From Phlegmacium glaucopus (taxonomy: Eukaryota > Basidiomycota > Agaricomycetes > Agaricales > Cortinariaceae): a stretch of DNA of 64,000 nt. This document shows, piece by piece, positions 1 through 10,257 of this stretch; position 1 is the stretch's first letter; every line of letters starts with the position of its first letter. The stretch spans positions 1 to 64,000 of the forward strand of contig MU130710.1 in the NCBI GenBank assembly GCA_015039465.1. Reading direction: 5' to 3'. Both the position numbers and the translations under genes were made by a program. The notes beneath the pieces were generated by a model. That model was not told the DNA's origin, ran no database searches, and saw nothing but the letters and a program-made list of their open reading frames with translations.

Positions 1-67
1 AAGGAAGGCTGGAAATTGGGTTGGGAGAAGCATAGTATTTTGCTGAAGAGGTTTCTGAGAAAAAATG

Positions 68-1195
68 TCAAGATTTTGCTTTTATATCAGAAGTCAAAAA
101 CACATACTCAGATGCAATTTTTTTCAAATCCTCTTTGGATTGGGGACGAGTTGAGAGTGCCCCACAGGCCAATAAATTAAGGATATTCTTGTTCTTCTTA
201 TTCTTCTTTAATATGTTTTGGAAGCGTTCTGGGAAAATAATTTGCAAGAGCTGGAATAGAGTTCAAAGATTTAGAATAATCACAAAAAAGGTGAGCAAAC
301 TAACCTCGTGAGCTGGAGCTGAGCCAGTATTCCCTGGGGCAATGTGCAAATCCCCTGTACATGGATCACAGTGTGTTGTAATGATGACCAAGAACCGAGT
401 CCACCTGATTGAAATATTCAGTGCTAGAAAAATAAGATAGAAATTAACATACTCTTTGTAGTCACCCTCTTCAAAATCCTGAAGCATGGTATCCAATTGG
501 GATTCAAAGTCATTTTGTGGATCGTCAAAGTTGAACATCAGGTCAACAAGGACCAGGTTACCCTGAAGCCAGGGTGCCAAATGATGGTATGTAATGAGTG
601 AAGTTGAGTCCACCATCCCCTGGAGGTGGATAGAGATGATAGCGAGAGGAGTGACATCGATTCTTGGCCAATTTTCTCTGCCTGGACCACGAGATTTAAA
701 CATCCAAGGCTAGATTGGCATAAAGATTAGTGGTTAAGGAAATTAAATGGCAAACATACATAAGGTGCAAACTGATCTTTTTTCAAGAAACAGGGAGGAC
801 ATTCAAAATCAATATGATCAATCCCATCCTTGAGTTCGAAGTTGATGCAGGAACAGCAAATTGAATTTGTGTTGCAGGTTATACAAATTACAACCTCGCC
901 ACCATCTCGGCATCCACTGCACCACTAGATAATTCATTAGTGAGATAAATAGCAAGAACATAACACCACTAACAACACCAGAAGGTAACCTAGCCCCAGT
1001 AGTTGTGTAGAACAAACTCTCTGTGTTAGTGAGCTTTAAGGCCTTTTTTCCCCTGGAGGTCTTTGTAGTCTTGGTACATTCACGGAGGCAATTACTGGGG
1101 GGAGCCTCAGCCCCACAAGCAAATTTGTAAGATTTTTGAACATTTCTTGGTCGGAGAGTGTCACGCTTGGAGGTGGTAGCCATGCTGAATTTCAA
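68..1195 (-). CDS. Agaricomycete hypothetical protein with Cys-rich N-terminal motif
   Basis: Five exons can be joined by short GT-AG introns while keeping one frame. The N-terminal exon (from about 1195; the second Met, MATTSK, is the likelier start) is followed by a Cys-rich stretch at about 920-790 reading CSGCRDGGEVVICITCNTNS and then paired Cys residues, like a small zinc-binding knuckle. Next come a conserved-looking block (PWMFKSRGPGREN), a core ending in WTRFLVIITTHCDP, and a last exon LLQIIFPERFQNILKK ending at TGA 68-70. Introns are about 50 nt, for example one starting gtatgt at the exon ending FAPY. I recognise the style of an expanded Agaricomycete protein family but know no function for it. 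The joined frame and regular introns argue for a real gene. Confidence 0.6.
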
Positions 1196-1475
1196 TGGAA
1201 GTGGTTTGTTTATATACTATCATCCTACGCAGCCTTGTGGCTGGTGTCTCCAACGCAGCCATCTTGAACAGCTTCAATGATCAATGAGACATAGCCACAG
1301 TTCCACATTGAGGTCACCGATGTAACTGCCACTTAGAGTTACTCTAATCTTCAGTCACAAGTCAATAATATGTATCTGAATTTTCAATACAACAGTTACA
1401 AGTATAGATATAATATTGTAATACTTCCTAATACACTACCTACGGCATCTATGGTGGTACATATTACACAAGCAA

Positions 1476-2215
1476 GCATGTAGAACGAGGCGGTGTGTGG
1501 GCAATACACCGCCTCGGACTAGGCTCAAGGCTGCACCAGAAAGATGGGGGGTGTGAAACAAAGGTATAGAACGAGGTGGCATGTGGGCCATACGCCTCGG
1601 ACTAGGCTCAAGGCTGCACAAGCAAGCTGGGGGGGTGTGAAATAAAGAAAAAAAAAAGTATAGAATGAGGCGGCGTGTGGGTAATACGCCGCCTCGGACT
1701 AGTCTGAAGGCTGCACAAGCAAGCTGGGGGGGTGCGAAATAAAGAGAAAAAAAAGTATAGAACAAGGCGGCGTGTGGGTAATATGCCGCCTCAGACTAGT
1801 CTGAAGGCTGCACAAGCAAGCTGGGGGGGTGCGAAATGAAGAGAAAAAAAAGTATAGAACAAGGTGGCATGTGGGTAATATGCCGCCTTGGACTAGTCTG
1901 AAGGCTGCACAAGCAAGATGGGGGGTGCGAAATAAAGAATAAAAATAGTATAGAATGAGGTGGTGTGTGGGTAATACGCCGCCTCGGACTAGTCTGAAGG
2001 CTGCACAAGCAAGATGGGGGGGGGTGTGAAATAAAGAGAAAAAAAAAATTAGAACAAGGCGGCGTGTGGGTAATACACCACCTTGGACTAGGCTCGAGGC
2101 TGCACGAGCACGATGGGGGGGTGTGAAACAAAAGGAAGGTGCAGAATGAGGCAGTGTATGGGCAATACACTGCCTTGGATCAGCCTTGAGACATTGGGGG
2201 GGGGGGAAATAAAGA
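1476..2215. repeat. 96-bp minisatellite, 8 units, each with a hairpin
   Basis: Eight head-to-tail copies of a unit of about 96 bp begin near 1480, 1566, 1660, 1756, 1854, 1950, 2049 and 2140. Each unit has an inverted repeat (for example GAGGCGGCGT / ACGCCGCCTC around a 9-nt loop), a conserved GGACTAGTCTGAAGGCTGCA segment, a G-run and an A-run. Open reading frames over this stretch on either strand come from the repeat and are not supported as genes. Confidence 0.9.
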
Positions 2216-2249
2216 CACAGAGGGAGCGTACCTCGCTCCTCCCATCTAT

Positions 2250-2395
2250 CTGCTCATCATGGTCATTTCCTCGTATTTGTTTCGTCTTGGTCGTTTCCTC
2301 GTATCCGTTTCATTGTGGTCGTTTTGTCGTGGTCGTTGGGTTGTATTCATTTTGTCATGGTCGTTTTGTTGTGGTCGCTTTGTCATTATGTGCCC
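2250..2395. repeat. Degenerate short tandem repeat
   Basis: Imperfect copies of a motif close to TGGTCGTTTTGTCGTGGTC, about 15-20 nt long, follow one another. Overlapping frames in several phases come from the repeat. The adjoining 2400-2700 holds no gene I can support. A 10-nt inverted pair CGGAGTGCCG / CGGCACTCCG lies at about 2735-2800. Confidence 0.55.
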
Positions 2396-2859
2396 ACATC
2401 CCTCGAGAGGGGAGGGGCACAGTGTGGGTATGGGGTACCCAGTCGTCGTTTGGTGCGCTGACGTGGCAAACACCCCTCACACTCGAAGAAAGCCCGGATC
2501 GACACCCAGGTTGTTTGGCCACCACCTGCATACGAGGCGATGACACGGCATGGTCGCATACGGATCCACACCGCTTTCCACATTCTAGGCTCGGGACGGG
2601 AAAGGTGGAGTGGGGGTGGAAGTGGTGGATGATGCGTTGCGTTGGATCTGAAACAATACAAACATGATCATGTGATCATATAAACGTACCCAAGATAACC
2701 CAGATAATATATATCATATGCTGGACTTTCATTTGAAACTCCGCCCGGAGTGCCGAAGCTGCCAACAATAGATCAATTAACTAATCACGGCACTCCGGCA
2801 TTCCTAAAATGGTTGGGACATAATAATTTCCACACGCAAACTTTTTATTTTGCACACAA

Positions 2860-3120
2860 CTTGAAAATATTTCCGCGCAGCACATAAATTTCTGCGGGTA
2901 GACTAAATATTTCTGCGCAACCTAAAATATTTCCGTGCAACCTAAAATATTTCTGCGCAAGCCAAAATGTTTGCGCACAAGCCCAAGAATATCTGTGCAG
3001 GCAAATAAATATTTGCGCACTTGTATAAATTTTTTAGGGCACCACTAATATATATTTTGCAGGGTCAAAACATTTCTGCGCACTGTACAAATGTTTTGGC
3101 GCACGAGATATATTTCCGCA
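2860..3120. repeat. Degenerate A/T-rich repeat with TTTCTGCGCA core
   Basis: About ten imperfect copies of a unit resembling AAATATTTCTGCGCAACCT occur at 20-28 nt spacing just upstream of the kinase fragment. The GCGCA core is kept while the spacers drift. No coding potential is seen. Confidence 0.6.
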
Positions 3121-3133
3121 AACCATTATTTAT

Positions 3134-3685
3134 GTGTATTTAATACTTCCCCAATCGGACAGCCATAGTGCAAAGCAACGGCCCACATCTCTAGTTGTCA
3201 AGTTCGTACATCGTTACAAAGAAGAGGCTCATAGGCTATTAGCGGACAAAGATATGGCACCAAAACTCCTCCATTATGGCAAAGTTGGCGGCATTCGTGA
3301 CAGCGATCTTTCGCGTGGCCATCTCTACATGGTCGTTATGGATTATGTTGATGGTATGACCGCGGACATTGCACATCTGCGCAAATTACTTCCTCCGAAC
3401 TTCCTCGACCAGGTTAAAGGAATCTTGACTCGTTTGCACGATCATGGCTATGTGTTTGGCGATCTTCGTGGCCCAAATATTATGGTTACAAAGGACGACA
3501 AAGTCATGTTTATTGACTTCGACTGGGTTGGCAAAGACGGAGAGTGTAGATATCCTATCATAATGGCCCAGTCTATTAACTGGCCAGAGGGTGTAAGGAA
3601 TGGCTTAGGCGTGATGAAGAAGGAGCACGATCTGCATATGTTATTACAGCTGGTTCCGAGCTCCTTGGCTTGGTCTGATATGTAA
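3134..3685 (+). pseudogene. Protein-kinase-like fragment (fungal family)
   Basis: This 183-residue uninterrupted frame keeps kinase-like landmarks. VVKF near residue 24 sits where the ATP-binding Lys would be. HDHGYVFGDLRGPNIMV near residues 112-128 matches a catalytic loop with D and N. MFIDFDWVGKDGECRYP is a DFD metal-binding equivalent. The glycine-rich loop and normal N-lobe start are missing, and upstream sequence is a degenerate repeat, so the copy looks 5' truncated. It resembles the kinase-like proteins expanded in Agaricomycetes. It could still be expressed as a short protein. Confidence 0.55.
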
Positions 3686-4000
3686 CTTATGTATGAAATT
3701 GGATTCATTCAACCCTCGATGTCATAGCCGGTGATGAATGAATGTGACCTTGCTTATCTCTTTCAATAAACAGTATCGTCTTTCTTCCTGAGATGTCAAC
3801 CCCAGTGAAACCGGGATCTGAGCCGTTCTGAGGAACTTAGTGGCCTGTAGCCCAAGCGCACCAAAGCGTAGACAAAAAAAAAAGAAATGGGTTGAGGGTG
3901 GTACTGGCGGAATGTACCTCAGAGTGCACCGGATCTGACGACTCCTAGACGATTATGTAGTCCTGATAAAAAAAATTCTTATATTGAACAACGTTGAGGC

Positions 4001-6151
4001 TCAAGTATACTTGCGCAACAAACTACGGAGCTCCTTTCTAGCAATGCCGTCTTCTTCCCATGCTTTCGCGAACTTCACTTTGAATCCCTCAGCATTCCTC
4101 CTCAGTTCCTGCCCTTTCTCACCACGACATAGATCAAGGGTTTGTCGTATTTCGATACCCACTGCTTCGCGCGTCCCCTTGGGGACAATTCCGTTCCTGT
4201 GGATAACCTTGAGACCCTCTCCGCTCCTGACTTGGAAGAGTTCGAAAGCAACGTTGAGATTTTCTGTGAGGTGTGCAGCAGCAGCCGGTTGATCTGCGTC
4301 ACAGGGCCAGCAAATTCTGACATAAGAAAGGTAAATGCCAGGTTGAGTTGTAAAATTATTGGAAGGCCCTTACAAAGGGATACCACTCCCAAGAGATTCA
4401 GTGATGCTATTAAAACCACCGTGAGTAACGAACCATCCGGTTGCCTGGGGAAGGATTTGTATTCTGAGTATTGAGAGGCCAGAACAAGTAAAGAAAAAGA
4501 AATACCGGGTGATTCAAGAGATATTGCTGTGGAGACCAAGTAGTTAGCAATCCCAGACCCGATGCCTTGACTCTTTCTATCTGTTGCTCTGATATTTTGG
4601 CGAATGGGGATGCATGGGCAAGAATCTGATTAATTCAATGATGAGCAAGGGTCCGTAAACTATCTTTATAGAAAGCAGCTTGTCACGTACAAATGGTGTT
4701 TTCTTTTCAATGAGGGCTTCGATCAACTCGTCAACATATTCTGGAACCGTGGGCCAGAAGATGGTGCCAAAGGAGATCTGAGCAGAAATTAGTTGGGGAC
4801 TCATAGGTGGCCAGAAGGTGCAAGGATCTTACAAAGAATACCGAGCGTTTTCCATGCTCTACTAGCATTTTCTCAAGGAACGCCTCGACATCGCCGCTTG
4901 CCCCCTCTTCGCTGTTCTTACTCTCAATGCCGTAACCAAGGGGCAGAACGGGTCCAAGAACATGAACTTCCTTCTGCGTGTCGGCGAACCACTGTTTCAT
5001 TGCGTCCAAGGACGCACCGTCGTAGATGGAAGAGGTAGTCACGATTACCCCGTCGCATTCCTTGAAGAAACTGTGCGAAATTTAATAAGATACTATCAAC
5101 TGGCAGAATGTTTATCCTTACGTGTAGCCTCCTCTTACGATAGCGTGGACGGGTTTGTCAAATGGAAGCTAAACGTTCATATAATCGTTTGAGATAGGCC
5201 CTGTTTAGCTCAAACACCTCATACCTTTTGCGGGAAAAATTCGTGGTCGTACATTGCAGGAAGGCCAGTAACACGAATAAGTTTTCCTTCTGTACGCCTG
5301 AATATCTTTGGATATAAGACCAGTTAGTCCATTTTTGTAAATGTGATATAGAAATATTCACCTCTTCACCAATGTCGATGGATGCCACCCCAGCACGAGC
5401 AGCCTCTGCATCAATTTTTGCACCGATATCCCCTAGACCACCCATAGATTCCGGACCAAAAAGACGTAAGAGTGCCCCAGCGCCGGCTGCTACGCAAGCT
5501 ATTATGGGCACAGAACGACCAGTGACTGCTCTAGTAGCATACAATTGAGGAAGTGCAAAGAACTAGAAGTAAAAGACAGAGAGATGATCTATTAGTATCA
5601 CAGACGATCATACAAATTAGCAGACTTGCATCTAGGATGGCCAAAGAAGGCGCGGGAACGGCATCAAACGTTGTACCCGTTACGGAGCATGTAATCGGCT
5701 TGGCCTCATACAGAGTCTGGTACGCTGCAGGGTATGCATCTGCGAAGATTTTCACTGCATCGAACATTTCGGCGTCATTGGATGGGCACGGCGAGAGGAT
5801 CCTTTTTAAAAAAGTTCGAGGTTGAGTATAAAGTGTGTGATACATACAACTCTTGAGCATCTACCTAATGCGTTGGAGAGCCTTCGCAGTTTCCGAAGGC
5901 TCGTCGCGAAATTGACGTGATATCTCGGCTCGGGCTTTCTCGAGTAGGTGCGGAACAACGATGAAGGTCACTACACTGTTTTCCTGTTCACGGACGATGC
6001 GCGTCGCCAGAACACAGAAAGGTCGGATATGCCCTGTCGGATATGCCAAATGAGTGACCCTTGGATCAAAGGCGTACTAGAATTAATGATGGATCTTACC
6101 CCAAGCTGCGAAGGGCAAAAGCAGAAGATGAGAAATGTTCGTCGATGTCAT
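4001..6151 (-). CDS. UDP-glycosyltransferase (GT1 family)
   Basis: Predicted to transfer a sugar from a UDP-sugar to a small acceptor; the acceptor is unknown. The start is ATG 6149-6151 (MTSTNISHLLLLPFAAWGH), with a short first intron whose removal gives AAWGHIRPFCVLA, the usual N-terminal His region of these enzymes. Exons joined in frame give NDAEMFDAVKIFADAYPAAY, GIESKNSEEG, ISFGTIFWPTVPEYVDELI, TWSPQQYLLNHP and the C-terminal donor-binding motif ATGWFVTHGGFNSITESLGS, then LICWPCDADQPAAAAHL. The gene ends at TGA 4001-4003 after ELRSLLRKYT. About nine exons and about 500 residues are normal for the family. No breaks were seen, so it is likely functional. Confidence 0.88.
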
Positions 6152-7277
6152 TGTCTTGATTAAATTAACCTCAAATCGAAGGGTACTTGGTAGTGGCGTC
6201 AGTAGTGTCGTTTCGACTGCGTCTCTTATACTTTATTGTATGATGCGTATCAGTTTGGTGATGCATTAGGGTGAGTGCTCGGATCGGATTTACTGGACCC
6301 AGGGTAGTATCTGTTACCAATCAGTATCTGCTATCCATCGGTATCTGTTACCAATCAGAGAGATTTCAAATAGGTGTGTCCTGCAATCACATTTAGTAGC
6401 GGTCAAAGAATTAGGGCGATGACTACACGATTTTCCCCGGCTTCTCAACCCCCTGTCAAACGTCAAAAAACTTACTACGGTTGAATAATCGCGCTCAACA
6501 ATCATTAATCATGGCAAGAGGCGATTCGAAGATTGGACGATTATTGCTAAAACCGCCTACTTTGACCACTACTAATGGTTTGGATCCGCCAGTGGGAGTG
6601 TTGAGGATAATTAAGGAGCCTGAGGAAAGTGACTACCGCCCGTTTCGCTGGAGCCTAGAGTATTAGAAAGTCACGAATATCTTTAATTCTGTGGCTATGG
6701 TAAGGATGATAACAGGCAGACTGATGCAGAGAGCTGCAGTACGCGTGGCTTGAGCAACGTGCCACAGTATTGACAGGCTCAGTTGAGGTCATCGCCTAGT
6801 AGTAGTATCAAATAACCTTATTAATTATTATGACAAATTTAGATTACTCAAGTACTCCTGAGCTCCCTCATGCTGATTTACCCGGGATTTACCGGCCCCC
6901 CGTAAATATCTCTACTTATGGCACTGGAAATCCAACAGAGACGCATCACTGGCCAATAGACGTGCACAACAAAAGCAGGTGCAGTCGCCTTCATAAAGTT
7001 AAGTTACAAGTACCGTCTGACGACAGCAAAACCAAATCCTTCATATCAGTTTATATCATGATATTTACCCTGTTGTTGTCCATCCGGTAAGGTTTTCCAT
7101 CTAGTTGTAGCAAGCTTTTCAAGGATTTGAAGATTAATGTACTGTTTATAATCTGAGACCAGAGCGAGTATACATGGAATGGATGAAATAACCTACCTTT
7201 GGTTGTGTGAGAACTGGCTGGGCCATCTGTTGCTAGAGAAATAGTAGTCAGGGTCTCAGAACGCGGTCGTGCATTTC
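6152..7277. other. Intergenic region without a supported gene
   Basis: This stretch holds the 5' flank of the glycosyltransferase gene and two short plus-strand frames (6481-6666 and 6830-7090) whose products match nothing I recognise and have no clear intron context. A small tandem repeat at 6307-6357 is listed separately. Confidence 0.5.
6307..6357. repeat. 17-bp tandem repeat, three units
   Basis: GTATCTGTTACCAATCA, GTATCTGCTATCCATCG and GTATCTGTTACCAATCA follow directly. Units 1 and 3 are identical. Confidence 0.85.
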
Positions 7278-7890
7278 TAGTGATGCCAAAGTTCAGTTCT
7301 GAACTGACTCACTGAACCTGAACTGACTGAACTGAACTGAACTGAACTGAACTGAAAAGTTCAGTTCAGTTCAGGCATCTGGAGAATTGGCAGTTCATCC
7401 AGTTCGAACTGAACTGAACTGCTGAACTGATAGGTCCTGGAAGGATGAGAAATTCTTATATATTGATTTATGTTTCCTGGAAATTAGTTCTTTAGTGATG
7501 TACAAATGATTTGGAAGTCCTTTTGGGAGTAAAACAATGATTGAGCAAGGAGATAATGGCCAGACTTGGTATATGATGATGTGATTATGTTATATATTAG
7601 CAGTATCCATTTTGGAACATAAATACAAATCAGTGGTGTTATATATTCTCAAGGGGTCCTGAGATCATACATGAGTAGGAATTAAGTGCCTAAGGCCTAA
7701 GGATGGTCCTTGGACCATAAAATTTCCAATAATAAGTAAAATATAGAATTTATAACAGTTCTTCAGTTCAGTTCAGTTCGAACCAGTTCTTTAACAGTTC
7801 AGTTCAGTTCAGGAAAAACTTAGTCTGTTCAGTTCTCAGTTCAGCAAAAAGTGCTGCTGAACTGAACTGAACTGAACTTTGGCATCACTA
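7278..7890. mobile_element. Non-autonomous hAT element with GAACT-rich ends (613 bp)
   Basis: The terminal inverted repeat TAGTGATGCCAAAGTTCAG at the left matches CTGAACTTTGGCATCACTA at the right. The element is flanked by a perfect 8-bp target duplication TGCATTTC at 7270-7277 and 7891-7898. TA ends plus an 8-bp duplication are hAT hallmarks. Both subterminal regions carry runs of the pentamer GAACT in opposite orientations (about 7306-7436 and 7760-7880), probably transposase binding sites. The internal sequence is non-coding, so movement would need a transposase in trans. Confidence 0.93.
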
Positions 7891-8073
7891 TGCATTTCAA
7901 GCCATTAGTATTCATGCTCAATGCCTGTGTAAAAGGCCACTTGCCCAGGAGACCGATGCTGAATTCTCTCAAGAAATCAAGTAGACCCTGTCATTAAGAT
8001 GAAGTAAAGGAAATATTGTTGAAATATTGTGTGCTGCTTAAAGAATAGATGCTGAGGAGGGAGCGCAAATATA

Positions 8074-8284
8074 CACTGCTGGCAGCAGGTGGTGTTTCTT
8101 TTGGAAAAACTTATTTTTAGAAATGTTTTGTCACTTCTAAAACATTTTTCTTAAGGTTACACCAAATTAATTCCCTTATAAGGAAGTTGTTTTGGTGTAA
8201 CTTTAGGAAAAATGTAATCAGAGATGACAAAACATTTCTAAAAATAAGTTTTTCCATCAGAAACACCACCTGCTGCCAGCAGTG
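8074..8284. mobile_element. Fold-back MITE-like element (211 bp)
   Basis: Almost the whole element is one palindrome. CACTGCTGGCAGCAGGTGG at the left pairs with CCACCTGCTGCCAGCAGTG at the right, and the arms continue with few mismatches to a small central loop near 8180. ATA flanks both ends (8071-8073 and 8285-8287), a possible 3-bp target duplication, or TA if one base is trimmed. The superfamily is unresolved (Harbinger- or Tc1-type). Nothing is coded. Confidence 0.85.
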
Positions 8285-8316
8285 ATATGCGGTTGTTAGC
8301 AAAATCCCTTGGAGTT

Positions 8317-8725
8317 TCAGGCAGAGGGGATAGACTCGGACATTTGGTTAGTATCTTTCGGTAGTTTGAGCTTGCTCACCCAATCACTAAGAGAGAAAGA
8401 AGATTGATGAAAAAAAGTGGTGAAAATAGCTTTGAACTTACCCAGTCAAGATCTCTGCCCTAACTTCAATGCATCCATATTTGATACTTGCGCTCTTCCT
8501 AGTGCTCGCTTGTCCTGAGAAGGATAGCTGTACAGTTAGTCAAGCCCACACACTATGGAGACAATGAGCAACCAATCTCCCCACTATGGAACAGAACTCA
8601 CAAAACGAGATGCCACCCAACTTGAAAACAAGGCCCTCTGATAAGCTTTGGGTAATCTCTTCAGCAATGTCTCTGAACCAACCAAATCCACAAGAGTCTT
8701 TGGATCATGTTGGCAAGACAAAGAA
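8317..8725 (-). pseudogene. 3' exons of an unrecognised gene, cut off by the hAT insertion
   Basis: Minus-strand exons read CQHDPKTLVDLVGSETLLKR, then LPKAYQRALFSSWVASRF, then two introns with good signals (one starting gtaagttc and ending ctcttag at about 8400-8455), ending MSESIPSA at TGA 8317-8319. Removing the 9.3-kb hAT element and one target copy joins this sequence to flank at 17997 onward in an open frame, with a possible acceptor at about 18010. The middle part loosely resembles the C-terminal region of NAD-glutamate dehydrogenases, but I cannot confirm this. Probably non-functional because of the insertion. Confidence 0.4.
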
Positions 8726-9896
8726 TAGGGAATGTCACGAGTTTGTAAACCCATGTGGCAGGTAGAGGCCACGGGTGCATACAGGTGTGGGTACGGGTTG
8801 AGATTTAGTAACCCTTGCCCAACCCACACCCATGACACGGGCACAGCGGGTTTTGTACATGAATGCTACTTGCTCAATGGGTATTTGGCACTGCCTAGCA
8901 AATATTGGGCGGCAACAGACGGCAGACCTTCCTACTGTATACAGTGCCTGTGGTGTTGATCCCAAAACAAAAAAATTGCATTGAAAAAATATATCCGCAT
9001 CTGTCAGAACTACATCCCACATCCCAAACCTATGCTGACAGATTCTCCTGAGGCCTCTGGCCCTCATAAACATAAACTTTCGACAAAGGTGACTACTAAT
9101 GGTGACCCTGAGGTGGAACGAAAGAGGAAGAAATTAGAAGCAAAGAAACAGAGTACGAAACCAGCACCTATCCAAAAACACTCTTCGACTCAGACCTCTG
9201 TGAAAACAAAGACTACAACAAAGGCAGCTGTGAAACCAGCCCCACGACCATGACGCCCTCTGTTGAGGATGAGGAGATTGAGGATGAGTTGGATTACCAC
9301 ACCTCTGTCCCACCTCGCAATCCACAACACATCCTGGAGGCCACCAATGGGAGTGATGATGATGTTGACACCCCAGCACCACCTCACAAATCCACCACAT
9401 CTACAAGGAAACCTATCATTATGAAACGGCGCCCCTCCGTTGAGGTTGAAGAGATTGAGGATGAGTCAGATTACTGCACCTCTGTCCCACCTCACAATCC
9501 ACGACATGTCCTGGAAGCCGCTGATGGGAGTGACAATGACATTGAGGAAGATCCCGCCCCTAGTGGAAATGAAGAGGGTGAGGCGCCTGAAGAAAGTGAT
9601 GAAGCCAAATTGGGTATGCAGCTTGATTATTGCCTCAGACACTAAACTAACCATTAGTACGATAGAACAATTGTCCAAGGATTGGACTTCACCTATCTAT
9701 GTCTTTTTCAGGATGTTGCCTCGCATTGACTATGTGGATGGCTGTCAGGCTCACATATTTGAATGTGCAGCTGGGAGGTGTCAAGGTAAGAATGGGAGGG
9801 ACATTCATTGATATTTGGACAAGGGCGATGCAAAGTCAACAAGTGGCCTGTGTCGGCATGCAACAAAATGTTGGGGTGCTGAAGCGGTGAAGTTGG

Positions 9897-10240
9897 TGTA
9901 GAAATCTAAACCGCTTAGTGGTAGATTATTTATAAACATGCTTCAATTAAGCTATATAGTGATTTAAGATCACAAGACTCAGCCACGGTATAACGGACTA
10001 AATATATTGTTGCTGTACCTATATAGTGATTTAAGATCACAAGACTAGGCAACAGTAAGTAAGGTAAGATAGGGGAAGAGTTTTGTGGATTGCTCACCTC
10101 AGCCACAGTATAACGGACTGAGGTGAAGCAGTGAATCTACATAGTATATATACATTTATGAACAATGATAGTGGCCTGCTGTGCCACTATCCATACTTAG
10201 TCTTCGGTGGCCCTCTGGTTCATTTATCCGAATATCAACA
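9897..10240 (-). repeat. 3' LTR of the copia element (344 bp)
   Basis: It starts TGTAGAAATCTAAACCGC and ends AATATCAACA on the plus strand. It is 67 bp longer than the other LTR because of an extra segment at about 9980-10046 that repeats the neighbouring TATATAGTGATTTAAGATC stretch. Confidence 0.95.
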
Positions 10241-10250
10241 CTCCTCCTCA
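10241..10250 (-). other. Polypurine tract of the copia element
   Basis: On the minus strand TGAGGAGGAG directly precedes the 3' LTR, the expected site for plus-strand DNA priming. Confidence 0.75.
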
Positions 10251-10257
10251 CCGTAGA

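Noticed and set aside
1436..2667. Long open frames on both strands over the minisatellite
   Set aside because: They are open in several phases because the 96-bp and shorter repeats are periodic; the products are repeats of the same low-complexity peptide with no gene signals.
8117..8302. Minus-strand frame inside the fold-back element
   Set aside because: It arises from the palindrome arms and has no gene-like features.
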